Below, piece after piece: positions 21,620-31,972 of a stretch of 64,000 bases of DNA (the first letter of the stretch is position 1; each line of letters starts with the position of its first letter). Source of the DNA: Stagonosporopsis chrysanthemi (Eukaryota > Ascomycota > Dothideomycetes > Pleosporales > Didymellaceae); the NCBI GenBank assembly GCA_022560025.1, contig JAFISE010000005.1, positions 124,001 through 188,000 of the forward strand. The letters are read 5' to 3'. Position numbers and translations under genes: made by a program. The notes under the pieces are model-generated. The model worked only from the letters and a program-made list of their open reading frames with translations. It was not told the origin of the DNA and made no database searches.

Positions 21620-22354
21620 TCATCGAAAATGCTGACGACGTCTCATCTCGTAGCCCCTGTTTTGCAAATCTGCCTGATTCCTCCTGTGTATCTTCCATCT
21701 AACCCAGGTGCCTACTGCACCAACACACGCAGACACGATGCCCACAACAATGCCTGCGATAGCGCCTGCCGAGAGACCACTGCCACCGTCACTGGAACCG
21801 GGAGTGGGTATGTCCGTACTCTCTGTGACTTTGGCGGAGGAAGACGATGTGGCCGTTGCAGTGAAGGGATCGCCCGTTCTACCTCGAAGACTGGTCGTCT
21901 CCAAGGAGATTTCAGTGGTAGTCGTCTCCGTTTCTACATACCGTTGAAGTGAATAATCACCAAAACAGTTGGGCATAATCAAAGGATCAGCCCCCTTCGT
22001 TGTGTATATCTCGTTGCTGGAGAAGCACCAGTATGTGCACCAAAGTGCACCGTCAACAACTACGGAGTTCTCAGACTGATGATTCGAGGCGCATTTCGTT
22101 GCCAATCGTTGCCCTGAGGTGACGCAACCAGCGTAAGTGCCGGAGACGGCGAAAGTCGAGGCTCCGCGACATCTTGATGTAGTAGTCTGACCGTTCGAGA
22201 CTCGAGATCCAATGAGTGCCTCGTCGTCGAAACGTTTCCCAGGTACATGTTTAGGCAGCTGCAAGGCTGTGGTGGGGTTGATGACAGAAGCTTTGAGTTT
22301 GTGTATCATGAGCAATAGCAACATGCGCATTGTGTACGATTGCGTGCTGGGCAT
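21620..22354 (-). CDS. Cysteine-containing single-pass surface protein, unknown
   Basis: Intronless, 244 residues; an internal Met at residue 9 is a second possible start. The N-terminus MRMLLLLMIHKLKAS is a plausible signal peptide. A putative extracellular domain of about 115 residues has paired cysteines (SRCRGAST, YAGCVTSGQ, ATKCASNH, LWCTYWCFSS, MPNCFGDYS). A Ser/Thr-rich stalk (TETTTTEISLETTS, SSSSAKVTESTD) and one membrane helix (LSAGAIAGIVVGIVSACVGA, about 194-218) follow, then a basic cytosolic tail. This architecture, with the GAIAGIVVG helix and a basic tail, is common in ascomycete cell-wall sensor-like or effector-like surface proteins. No named domain is recognised and the ligand is unknown. 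Its 3' end lies 187 bp from the convergent gene ending at 21432. Confidence 0.68.
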   Translation of the reverse strand: MPSTQSYTMRMLLLLMIHKLKASVINPTTALQLPKHVPGKRFDDEALIGSRVSNGQTTTSRCRGASTFAVSGTYAGCVTSGQRLATKCASNHQSENSVVVDGALWCTYWCFSSNEIYTTKGADPLIMPNCFGDYSLQRYVETETTTTEISLETTSLRGRTGDPFTATATSSSSAKVTESTDIPTPGSSDGGSGLSAGAIAGIVVGIVSACVGAVGTWVRWKIHRRNQADLQNRGYEMRRRQHFR

Positions 22355-23181
22355 AGGGTGAGTCTGATACTACTGAGTGTCGAGACTGGTCGACTTTGCG
22401 ATGAGATATTTCAGCACTCTGACAGACAGGCTACGGGGCTGAGTGGACGTGGCCCATCGGCAGTGGTTCAGCCTGGTGGTTCTGCTTCGATCACCACTGT
22501 AAGCTAAGATGTCGAAGTTACCAATCGGGCGTGCTGTAAAAGCCAAATTTCAAGCTCATCCTGATGAACCTATTGGAGAGCATCTGATGGGGGGAGGCTG
22601 GAGTCAAGCAGACGTAATGTGCAATGGTGAAAGAAAGTATAGACGATTCAGCCTGGTTGGATTTGGGAGCACTTTGCTAAAGATGCCAGATCCACTGTAG
22701 CACTCAGACATCACAGCGATTTGTTGAAGGCTCATCCTATGCACTGTCTCGTGGACAAAGATGTTGTTTAGTGAATATTAGAGACAGAAGTCAACACATC
22801 CTAGCGCAAGTACTCGACACGGCCAATCTTTGGCAAAAAGGGTTAGCTCTGCCGCGAAACGCGTGCAGGGATCATCGCCCACGCGACTGCGTTACCCCGG
22901 CAGACGCAGGGACCCAAAACACAACACAAATCGTCCAGTCCAGTCCAGCGAGAGACTGCAAGCTCACGACTACAAGCTCACATCACACAACTCCCACGTT
23001 GGTATTCCCGATTGCGACTCAGCTTCCTGTAATCATCTAGATCACTCCTGAGAACCTTGAACGTTCCGTCTCCCCTGCCAACTTACTCACCAGCAAGCGG
23101 ACTCGAGCTTAAGCGGGGCTTCCTTCATCGCACACGACCAGAAGCTCTCCCTCGAAAGACATAACAGACCAAATCACAGCC
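22355..23181. other. Intergenic region between divergent genes
   Basis: 827 bases. The last 300 are C-rich and CA-rich, typical of a fungal leader before the E2 gene. A short open frame at 22509-22700 (63 codons) has no recognisable features and is not called. Confidence 0.45.
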
Positions 23182-23801
23182 ATGGCCGGTAGCAATGTCG
23201 CCCAGCGGTACGTCTTTTCATCCTCCAATCCGTCATTTGCATTAGATCTGCTTCAGTTCCTGTCATCTTTGCGCCCCACCGCTGACAACATTAGCCTCCA
23301 GAAGGAGCTCATGGACATCATGATGAAGCCCACACCTGGCATTACTGCCTTTCCTTCCGACGCCGACATCACGCTCTGGACCGCAACCATCGATGGCCCC
23401 GCTGACACCCCCTACGCCGGCCTTGTCTTCAAGCTGTCCATGGAGTTCGCCAGCAACTACCCATACTCGCCCCCAACAGTGCTGTTCAAGACGCCCATCT
23501 ACCACCCCAACGTCGACTTCTCGGGGCGCATCTGTCTGGACATCTTGAAGGACAAGTGGAGCGCGATCTACAACATCGGCACGGTCTTGCTGAGTCTGCA
23601 GAGCCTGTTGGGCGAGCCGAACAAGTGAGTAGTTTCTGCTCGATTTCGAGAGATACGCACATCATTTACAACGGAATACTGACATCAATTAGCTCAAGCC
23701 CTCTCAACGGCCAGGCTGCCGAGCTCTGGGACAAGGACCCCGCCGAGTACAAGCGTCTCGTTCTCGCTCGTCACCAGACACCCGAGGAGCTTGATGCTTG
23801 A
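23182..23801 (+). CDS. ubc11: Ubiquitin-conjugating enzyme E2, Ubc11/UBE2C (APC/C E2)
   Basis: Exons 23182-23207, 23295-23624 and 23693-23801 give 154 residues; both introns close in frame, joining AQR to LQKELMDIMM and GEPN to NSSPLN. The UBC fold is complete: the HPN at 79-81 (IYHPNVDF), the catalytic Cys 89 in GRICLDILKDKWSAIYN and the C-terminal helices. The segment ICLDILKDKWSA with TVLLSLQSLLGEPN is diagnostic of the UBE2C/Ubc11 group, which primes the anaphase-promoting complex substrates with ubiquitin for mitotic exit. The N-terminal extension is only about 8 residues, shorter than animal UBE2C. Confidence 0.92.
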
Positions 23802-24895
23802 ACACTTTTATTCTCCAAGTCGTAATGTCATGGAGCTACATGGCCTCGACTCCCTTGCTCACGCTTCGGCGGCTGCATTGTTATTGGTCATTTGGAGTTT
23901 GAGCCTTGAACGGTATGGGTGGAGTAAGCATTGCAGGCGTTTTGATTGGAGTGGCATGACAAAGTGTTTCGACATTCTTGCCGATCTTGGTCTCGGGGGA
24001 TACTTGCTTTTGGAGTACTGAATGAACACACGATACCTTGATGGGACCTAAATTCTTACCTACGGGACTTTGCGGTGCTCATCACAAGTTCATCTTTCCT
24101 TGAGTCTTTACCCTTGATGATGCAAACGAAACAAGCAGCAGCGTCAACGACACGACGCCCTATAGAGAGGCTGCTATGATTGACACTGCACACGGCACTG
24201 GGCATAAGGCGATCGTATTGCCTGGTGCCACTACCGCCCCCCAGGAGCACAGTCCCATCAGGGCGCACAATCACAGCAAGCCGCGCACGTCTTCTTGCGC
24301 TCACCAAGGTCCTCCACAGTGCGCGGGACGTCAGGTCCCTTGCAGCACTCGCGTTCGCCTTGTCGCGCAACCCATGACTTGACTCAAAAAGCAGGTGTGA
24401 ATCATGCCAATACAGTCTATTTGAGTGTACATGACTTTTCCCAGTCGGCTTTGCTCTGGACTGCCCGAAGTGGTTTAGGCGGCGTTGCCAAATGGGGTCG
24501 CGTGCAGTGTGACAATCAATCTGGGAAGCGCCAGAACACGAGCTGGAATGTGAGGGGTTGGGCTGCACTTTGCGCTTTGGTGTGGCTCCTTCCCTATCAC
24601 TCAAAGAGTGGAGCGTTCGAGCGAGAGGCGCCCTGGAATTGATGGGGTGGCTGCACATTGCAAACGCAAAAGGGCGGCTGCGGTGCATGGACAGCCAGGG
24701 AAAAAGAAAGACGGGCGCTGATCAGGTACCGAGGAGCTGGCAAGGGTGTGTGGGTTGTAGATCGGCGATCAACATTCGGGTTAAAGGTTCTCTAGTCGAG
24801 TTGAAGGGCATGCAAACTGCGAGCGATTCCGGAGCAAACGATTTCCGACTTTGCTGCCGAAATGGGTGTCGTGGCTGGGCCGCAAGAGCAAACGT

Positions 24896-24925
24896 TGTGG
24901 TGTGGTGTGGTGTGGTGTGGTGTGG
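24896..24925. repeat. (TGTGG)6 microsatellite
   Basis: Six perfect TGTGG pentamers in the gene-poor region. Confidence 0.95.
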
Positions 24926-26831
24926 GAGAAATGGGTGGACGAGGCGCTTCCTCAGGTCAGCCTCATATGTCAAGAAGGGTTTACACAAGCGGCGATGTGG
25001 ACATCAGGGTCACACAGTAATTGCGAGATTTGAACTGCCTAGATGATGTTGTGATGATGCTCAGATATCCCATTGCTGCTTGTTGTGGTGACTCGTCTAT
25101 CTGGCGTCCCTTGTTCAGTCTTGCAATGCTTTCGCGGTGTCGTCCGGTCTTGCACCCCGATGACATGGGGCCTTTGGCCCGTCCTTGGACGCGGTTACAC
25201 GGGCGAGGGCGAGCTCGATAATGGCGGCATTGGCACTAGTTCGTTGTTCCTGGTGGTCTGGTGACTGCAGCCAGCTTGTCGTACTCATCTATGTACCCCG
25301 CGGCATTTAATAACGATGCAGCTTTCCAGAAGCTTTCGTTGAACTGGTGCGTCTTGTCTGAGATGCAGGAACGGCATCTAAATTACTGGAGTAACATGCT
25401 GGTAGCTCAATTATCGACAGAAGATATCGACCACGGCCCATCTGCAGGGCAAATGGCCTGGTGCCTGCATTTGTGCTTGATATAGAACCGGCCAGCAATG
25501 GCTTTGTTGCATGATTCGGACGAGATGCAGCAAGCTCGAGCTCGCCTACCAAAAGCTGTGGTTACTCAGGCCGCTGCAGCGTAACATGTTCTCCCACAGT
25601 CGGTTATTCCTGCAATCCCCGAGCCGAAGGCGAAGTTCCGACGCGGGTACATTTCTAGTCTGCCTTCTAGTGCTCACTACCTCGCTTCACGCGGTCGAAT
25701 CAATGGGCCTTGTTCTGCGCTGTTCTGCATGTTCGCTTGACTGCCCTGTTTGTCACCTCACGCCAGCAGCGGGCGAGTGCCAGGGTGGGGTGCTTGTACA
25801 AATGGATGGGTGTTTGGATGCGTGGGGAAGTATTGGCAGGAGTGGGTACAGAGGTGACCTGATGATGTAGGTGAGATCCACTCTGGCTGTGCTGCCCTCT
25901 GCGTCTGCGGCACTGCGGCGCTGCGAGCAGCAACTGCAAAGAGCAATTCGCTGCGGCGGCCGCCAGCACGAGCATGGCCTGTCTTGCAGGCTGGAGCCAG
26001 ATGCGGGGCTTCCGTCTGTGATGGCTTGTCCGTGGCGCGAACCGACTCGGCTGACCTAACCACCGATGCTGGCTAATGGGACGAATGGGGCGAACCCGCC
26101 AGACCGGCTGACAGCGCGCGGGTGACGCGATGCTCGCGGTCGACGCCTCAAGCCGCGTCGTGCTGCGGTCCCCTGCCGGCCGGCGCCCCTGTTCTCCAGA
26201 GCACCCAGGTTGCCCTGGATGACGATGGAGGTGCAGTTGTAACAATGTGAAGCGTGCGGCCGCCAGGAGACACGGCGATGCTGCCGCCCCAAACACAGCG
26301 CTGGTGCTGGCGCGGTGAAACAGGCACGCACAGCGCATCCCCGGCCCCGGCGGGCATGCGAGACCAGGGTGCTTGGTACGGCACCGTCTTCCGCCGCGGT
26401 CGTTTTTTAAACGCAGAGCCATTTGCTGTGCGGAGGCCTGCCACGAGTGACGGTGGAGCTGCCGAGCCTGGCGCGCGGCCCCGGCGCAATGCTCAGGTCA
26501 GCCAGCGACGGTGTGCATGGCGCAGTGCTGGGTCACGGTGACTCGGGCGCTCAGCAAAACAGGCGGTCTGGGGCAGCAGCAGAGCAGCAGACGGCGAGAC
26601 TCGAGCGTGCCCACCCTGAGCCTTGAGGGCTGACGGCGGCGGCTGATGGCTTGTATCGCTCATATATGGAATGGGCCTGAGCCTTGCAGCGCGCCCCCGG
26701 CGAGGTAGCACGAGGTGCCTCTGGTGCGGGTCGCCGCTGGATGTGGCATCCAGAGCTGGCACGACTGGGTCCGCTCTCGACCGCCCTTGTCCGCCGGTGG
26801 TATGCACGCTCGCCCAACATCACGCTCTCGG

Positions 26832-26873
26832 CTGTGCCCACTGCCCACTGCCCGCTGCCAACTGCCCACTGCC
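26832..26873. repeat. Six tandem copies of a 7-bp unit (CACTGCC)
   Basis: Units CTGTGCC, CACTGCC, CACTGCC, CGCTGCC, AACTGCC, CACTGCC without gaps; located 477 bp upstream of the ATG at 27350. Confidence 0.9.
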
Positions 26874-27349
26874 ACCGGCTGCGGCGCTGTGTTCCTCCTC
26901 CTCGCTCCTGCACCAGCACCAGCACTGGCTCTGCCTGGCACTGTTCCTTGTGTGAGCCCTGGCGCCGTGTCTGCGCCGTTTGGAACAGCCTTCCCACTCA
27001 TTCCATTCGTGACGGCCAATCGTTTCAGCAGCGTACCTTGACACCCGTGCACGCCTGCTCGCTGGGACTCCGGGACCACCGCGCTATGACAGTCTGACCG
27101 ACCTGGTCTGACGGTCCTCCGAGTCGCGAGCCCTTTGTCCGCTCTCCATCTTCACGAGTGCCAACGCTCGACCAGACACCAGCAGCTCTGTGACGGGCCA
27201 CTTCTTCACGCCCGCGCTGGTTGTTTGCTCGCCCTCCTCGCCGTGCCTGGGTGCTCTCTCCATGCATTGCTTCCCTTGACGACATCTCCGGGTGCGAGCT
27301 CCAGGCCTCTCTCGCCTCTCCTCAGGGACGACACGCCACAACACCAACC

Positions 27350-29674
27350 ATGACGACAATGATGCTGCCGTCCGGCGGCATTGCCCTCATCGGAGCCCCG
27401 ACCAGCGACTTCGGAGCCACGCCGCTGCCGCTGCAGGCCATGCAGGTGGAAATGACCCAGGACATTGTCGACGAGCTCCTCGAGAGTATGCGGAGTGGAA
27501 AGCCTCCGCAGATCCTCTTCGGCCGCACTCCTGTATGTGTGCCCGTCTTCATTGGAGCTTGCTGCGCACCCACGGCGTTGGTGTGGCGCGCTGTCGCTCG
27601 ACTCCAGCATGGCAAGAGCAACCACGGCTAACAAGCACAACCGCAGCAACTCAAAGTCGGTGACAAGACCCACGTACTGCAGAGCAGTCCCGAGACGCAC
27701 ACCTACGAGCTGTACCACTCCAGCGGCAGCGACAGCGACGACGGCCTCGAGTTCGCCGGCGTGATCAATCACAACCTCATCGTGCAGGAGGCCGCAGATG
27801 TGACGGCAGGCGTAGACTCGGCGCTGGCCAGTCTCAAGAGTAGCATGGCTGCGATCTCAGAGTTCAAGGAAGCCAACAAGTATGCCTCCCCGGTGTCCCC
27901 ATGGCTGCCCAGCGATCTCTGTCGTCGTCGCTTGAGCAACTCAAGCAACCCTTGCCCCTTTGCAATGCATGCACACACACAATTAGTGACATGAGAATAC
28001 TTGGACTGACAATTGTTGCACATCAGAACTATCGTTGGCGATGCTACTCCTGTTCGCACCCCTGGTCACCGCCGCTACCCTTCGACAGGGTTCAAGCCGG
28101 TGCGCCTCGGGCCATCCAAAGTTGGCTCGCCGCTACCGAGCATGCCTGCCTCGCCCATGGACAAGCGTCCACCCACATCGCAGCCAGGTGGTGCTCAAGA
28201 AGCCATTGTTGCTGCTCTTCGTGTTCCTGTCATCCACCTGCTTGCTCGTGAGCCAGCTAGTGAAGCTTCTCTCGCTAGGACATGCCGTACGTCCACTGCT
28301 ACCATGCGGGAGATACTGCCCAAGATTGCCAAACGCTCTACTCAGGACACAGACAAGTGGCAGCTGACCGACAAGTCGTTCCGCGAGATCAATCCCCACA
28401 GCTTCCCATACTTGACTTCTGATGAGCGTGAGCAGGCAATTGAGGGTGCCATCAAGGCATTTGACCGCCTTCGATTGACCAAGGAGGACAAGCTCTGGCA
28501 GATTTTGCTGCCACGGGAGGAGCGAGGACATGGCAAATGTTTGTCGCGCTCAAAGGTCAAGCCATTGGAAGCTAAGCCCAAGGTCTCAACGCCCCTACAC
28601 AAGATGTCTGATTTCACCAAGAAGAAGCCTACCGCAAAAAAAGTGGATGACAAGGTCACGGAGAAGAGGGTTGACATTGAGAAGAAGGTCAAGACGGTCA
28701 AGGAGGTCAAGACAGTCAAGGAAGGTGCTGCAAGCAAGTTGAGCAAGGCAGCAAAGGAGAGGATTTTAGGACAGGAAAAGCCAACTGCAAAGGAGCCGAA
28801 GGAAGACGCCACAAAAGCAGCTACGGCAACACCAACGCCCGCCCTCTCCGAAAGCAAAGCAGCCCCTTCGACTGAAGCCTCCAAAGTCCGTACCAAGAAG
28901 GTGCCTGCCGCCGAAGTCAACTCATCCAACTCTACGCCCCGCACAAAGCCCAAGATGTCTGTCGCACGTGACTCTTACCAGAATCGCCAACACCGTCCTG
29001 TCAAGCCTGTCTACAACACGAAGCCCAAGAACCCGTCTCCCTTGTCGGCTTCGCCTCCAGTCAACGCAAGCGATCTCGAGGATAATCATCCTGTCCACAA
29101 GGCTCTCGCAGCGTCCGCGTCGCCTGTGAAGTCATCATATGGCAACTCCGATCGTTCATTAAAGCGTAAAGCGAACGACATTGACAGTGACATTCACAAT
29201 CACAGCCTGGCTGTGAAGAAGCCAAACGCCGACCGAGCAACACCCAATGTTACCCCGTCGCACACCAACGGCAGACTGAACGGTTCTACTCCCTCGGGCA
29301 ATGGCCCTCTCAAGCGGAAGTCCGACGATCCTTATACCTCCAGCGCTCCCGTGGTTGCCCCGAAGGTTCGCAAGGTTACCAGCATCAATGTTGGGCTGGC
29401 TTCTCGCTACAGTCATAACAACTCTCATCCCTCCCCCGGCGACACGTCATCGTCGACTACATCGCCTACTATCCCAAGTCTGAGTTTCCGCCAGACAGTC
29501 GAGCTGTCCCAAAAGTTTCAAAAATATTACACCAAGTACGAAGAATTGTATTGGAGATTGACCGAAGCTACGTCTCCACCGACCGAAGCACAAAGAAACG
29601 ATCTACTGAAGATGCACAAGAAATTAGAGGAGATGAAGAGGGAGATCAAAGCAGGCGCTCGGGTGCAGCGCTGA
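27350..29674 (+). CDS. ell1: RNA polymerase II elongation factor ELL-like protein
   Basis: Exons 27350-27532, 27647-27879 and 28027-29674 give 687 residues, with GT-AG introns of 114 and 147 nt and consistent phases. The N-terminal 120 residues resemble the fungal ELL domain (GGIALIGAPTS, LLESMRSGKPPQILFG joined to LKVGDKTHVLQSSPETHTYE). A winged-helix-like region follows (AIVAALRVPVIHLLAREPAS, TMREILPKIAKR, WQLTDKSFREINPHSFPYLT, RLRLTKEDKLWQILLP). The centre is long, Lys/Ser/Pro-rich and disordered with Lys-Val-rich repeats. The C-terminus is an occludin/ELL-type helix (FRQTVELSQKFQKYYTKYEE, LLKMHKKLEEMKREIK). The combination fits S. pombe Ell1-type factors, which suppress polymerase II pausing. 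The assignment rests on remembered family patterns; the disordered centre gives no help. Confidence 0.78.
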
Positions 29675-30625
29675 TATCAGAGGCACACGCGAGTCTTGTA
29701 CCACCTTGAGCGCTTACGCGCAATTGAATGGACATTTATGGTCCTAATACCCACTGCCACAAAAGTTGCATGGAGACGACAGCAAGTTGCATGTAAGGAG
29801 GGCTTGATTTATTTCACGTCCTTTGGGACTCTTTACGGCGCATTGCTCTTTAGTTTTGGTTTGCATTACACGTTGCGCTGCAACTATCGGATGGGATGCA
29901 TTTGGGATCCGGAGTTTGTGCTCTCTCCTATCAACTATCAACACAGGGGACTTTGAATCACCCTACATGTGCAGTAACGACCACGATGCATAATGGTTAT
30001 ACAAAAGAATCGCGTCAGTCTATATATACCCTTCATAGTACAAACAATCAAGAAGCACTATCAAAATCTCGTGTTCTGTCTGTATTCAGTAGGTTTGACC
30101 CACTAAGCCTTGCTAAAGCGCGCCCGCGTGCACAGCTCATTCGTGCGGCATATCTCCAACCGACCGATAATCGGAGCAGGATGCCGAACAAACAGCCGGC
30201 AGCCATACTACGGCAGAAGCAACTCAATGCATGCACAATCACTCAACAAGAACCTTTGTGCAATCTCAAGACCGGTAGCATTGCAATGGGCCCTGGCAAT
30301 GTCGATCAGACGCTTAGGGTTCAGGGTTCCAGCCAAGCAAATCACACTTGCCGATCTGGCGGCGGGCTTTTGCTGCCCGCGCGCATCCCTGTCAGCCCTG
30401 TGAGATTGGTGACGCAGTCGTGGGCATCACCATGATACAACTGCAGCCCATCTACACCTATGTGCCGCGCGACTGCACCGCGAACCACCCATCTTAATGC
30501 GTTTTCTTCGCAATTTCATCACAAACCTAGGAAAGAGACGCTACGCGCAGGTCCACGACGTCCGGGTTGAGTACTCGAGATATCCTGCAAAAGATATACT
30601 TGAGAAAGAAACAAACGAAGAGAAC
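29675..30625. other. Intergenic region, no gene seen
   Basis: 951 bases. The frames present are short and unremarkable. The region contains the 3' flank of the ELL-like gene and the promoter of the DUF2237 gene. Confidence 0.5.
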
Positions 30626-31129
30626 ATGTCGCAATCGCTCAACGGTACGTAAAGGAATCTCTCGTTGAGGTCGCGCGTATGTAGAGAAGCATTGCATCCC
30701 TGTTACGTACGAGCAGCAGGTCTTGAGCTATACCACGCCCATTCTTTTCCTATAGTCGGCTTCTGACCAACCCCAGTGTTCAAGAAGCCCTTGGCTCTCC
30801 ACTCCACACGGCCTCTGACAGGCTTCACACGCTCCGGCTACTGCGAAGCGCCCAAGTCGGATTTCGGCAACCACAGCATCGCCGCCATTGTGACTGAGGA
30901 GTTTCTCGATTACAGCGCCGCGCAGGGCAACAACCTGCGAGACGTAGGCCTCAAGGGTGGTTGCAAATGGTGCTTGTGCGTGTCAAGGTGGAAAGAAGCC
31001 TTTGAGAACAGGACGGGTGATGACGACAAAAAGGTCCCGCAGATTGTACTGAAGGCTACAAATCAGAGGGCGCTAGAGGGTGTGGATCTTGAGAGCTTGA
31101 AGAAGTATGCCGTGGACAAGGATGATTGA
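30626..31129 (+). CDS. DUF2237 family protein
   Basis: Exon 1 (30626-30644) encodes MSQSLN and is joined across a 132-nt intron to 30777-31129, giving 123 residues. The family signature runs through the whole protein: NVFKKPLALHSTRPLTGFTR, SGYCEAPKSDFGNHSIAAIV, TEEFLDYSAAQGNNL, GLKGGCKWCLCVSRWKEAF, PQIVLKATNQRALEGV and LKKYAV. DUF2237 is a small, widely conserved family (bacteria and fungi) of unknown biochemical function; the conserved WCLC-x3-RWKEA and VxLxAT motifs are clear here. No signal or membrane segment. Confidence 0.9.
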
Positions 31130-31478
31130 GGGAGAAGATATAGATATAGTAAAGAAACGTTGCTTTCAGGTGCAGCGGTCTAGTAAAAAGCTACATCTGG
31201 GGTCTATCAGCTATGTTAGATCACGAAGTGGCTTGAACTTCGAGCCAAAAAATGCTACAACATCCACTCTACAAAGTTTTCAGCCTTCTCCTATGCTACA
31301 TAGCTCGGCAGAAGATGCTCAGACATAGCAAAGTGAATAGCTGACGTCATGCCAACACTAGTGTCTTCCTCGCTTATTCCTTCCTTGCCGCGAACTTCCT
31401 CCCTCACATACAGAGACCGTCTATTGAGGTACTCACCAACATCCAATCAAACCCAAGTCAAATTCAACTCCTTCCACA
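31130..31478. promoter_or_regulatory. Promoter region of zinc-ribbon gene with CRE palindrome
   Basis: 349 bases without a gene. A perfect cAMP-response-type palindrome TGACGTCA lies at 31342-31349, 130 bp upstream of the start codon at 31479. Such 8-mers are expected about once per 64 kb by chance, so binding is only a possibility. Confidence 0.4.
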
Positions 31479-31756
31479 ATGGTCGAGTGTCCTGAATGTG
31501 GAGCTGGCGCGGATCTGACTAAGGATGGCAGCTACGCGCACTGCGCTTCCTGTGAGTGCCCCCCACCTTGAGTTCCCAGGTGCTCTGCTTCCGAACACGC
31601 CGAGGAAAGACAACCACTGACTGGACTTGCGACAAAGGTAACACTATTTTCGAGCCAGGAAAGGACGGTAGCCATTATCGGGGGAGTGGGAGCGGTTCGG
31701 GCGACAAGGAAGAGGTGAAGAAGGACGAGGGCAAGAAGGAAGGGGAGAAGAGCTGA
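31479..31756 (+). CDS. Small zinc-ribbon protein
   Basis: Exons 31479-31551 and 31638-31756 give 63 residues. Splicing (GTGAGT donor, ACAAAG acceptor, 86-nt intron) joins AHCASC to NTIFEPGKDG. Two CX2C pairs, CPEC near residue 4 and CASC near residue 22, form a rubredoxin-like zinc ribbon. The tail is Gly/Ser then Lys/Glu-rich (DKEEVKKDEGKKEGEKS). I do not recognise a specific family. The ATG context (ccacaATGG) is good. Alternative acceptors were considered; this one keeps the second CX2C intact and gives a continuous frame. Confidence 0.6.
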
Positions 31757-31972
31757 TCGATGCAGAGGAGTTGTAAGTTCGGCAACAGCCTTGACTTGAG
31801 AAGCCATGCCTGATTGATGTTCTTGTAGACACTTGTTGTGAATATTGAGAGGCATTAGCGTTAGACGTACTTGCGCAATATTTGACCACTTGAAACTTCA
31901 GAACGAAACCATGGTGCAAGGTGCAGACCAAGATTGGGTTCACAATAGGTGTGAATACTGCTCGTGAAAGCA

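Larger units (their letters stand above)
23802..27349. other. 3.5 kb gene-poor, GC-rich stretch
   Basis: I find no protein gene that can be defended here. Several open frames of 90-240 codons occur on both strands, overlap each other, and read as Arg/Pro/Ala/Cys-rich low-complexity sequence as expected of GC-rich noncoding DNA. The stretch contains a (TGTGG)6 array at 24896-24925 and a heptamer array at 26832-26873. The right end must hold the promoter and leader of the ELL-like gene. A noncoding RNA cannot be excluded. Confidence 0.5.

Noticed and set aside
25700..26422. 240-codon minus-strand open frame in the gene-poor region
   Set aside because: Arg/Cys/His-rich, overlaps several other frames on both strands, no recognisable domain or splice structure.
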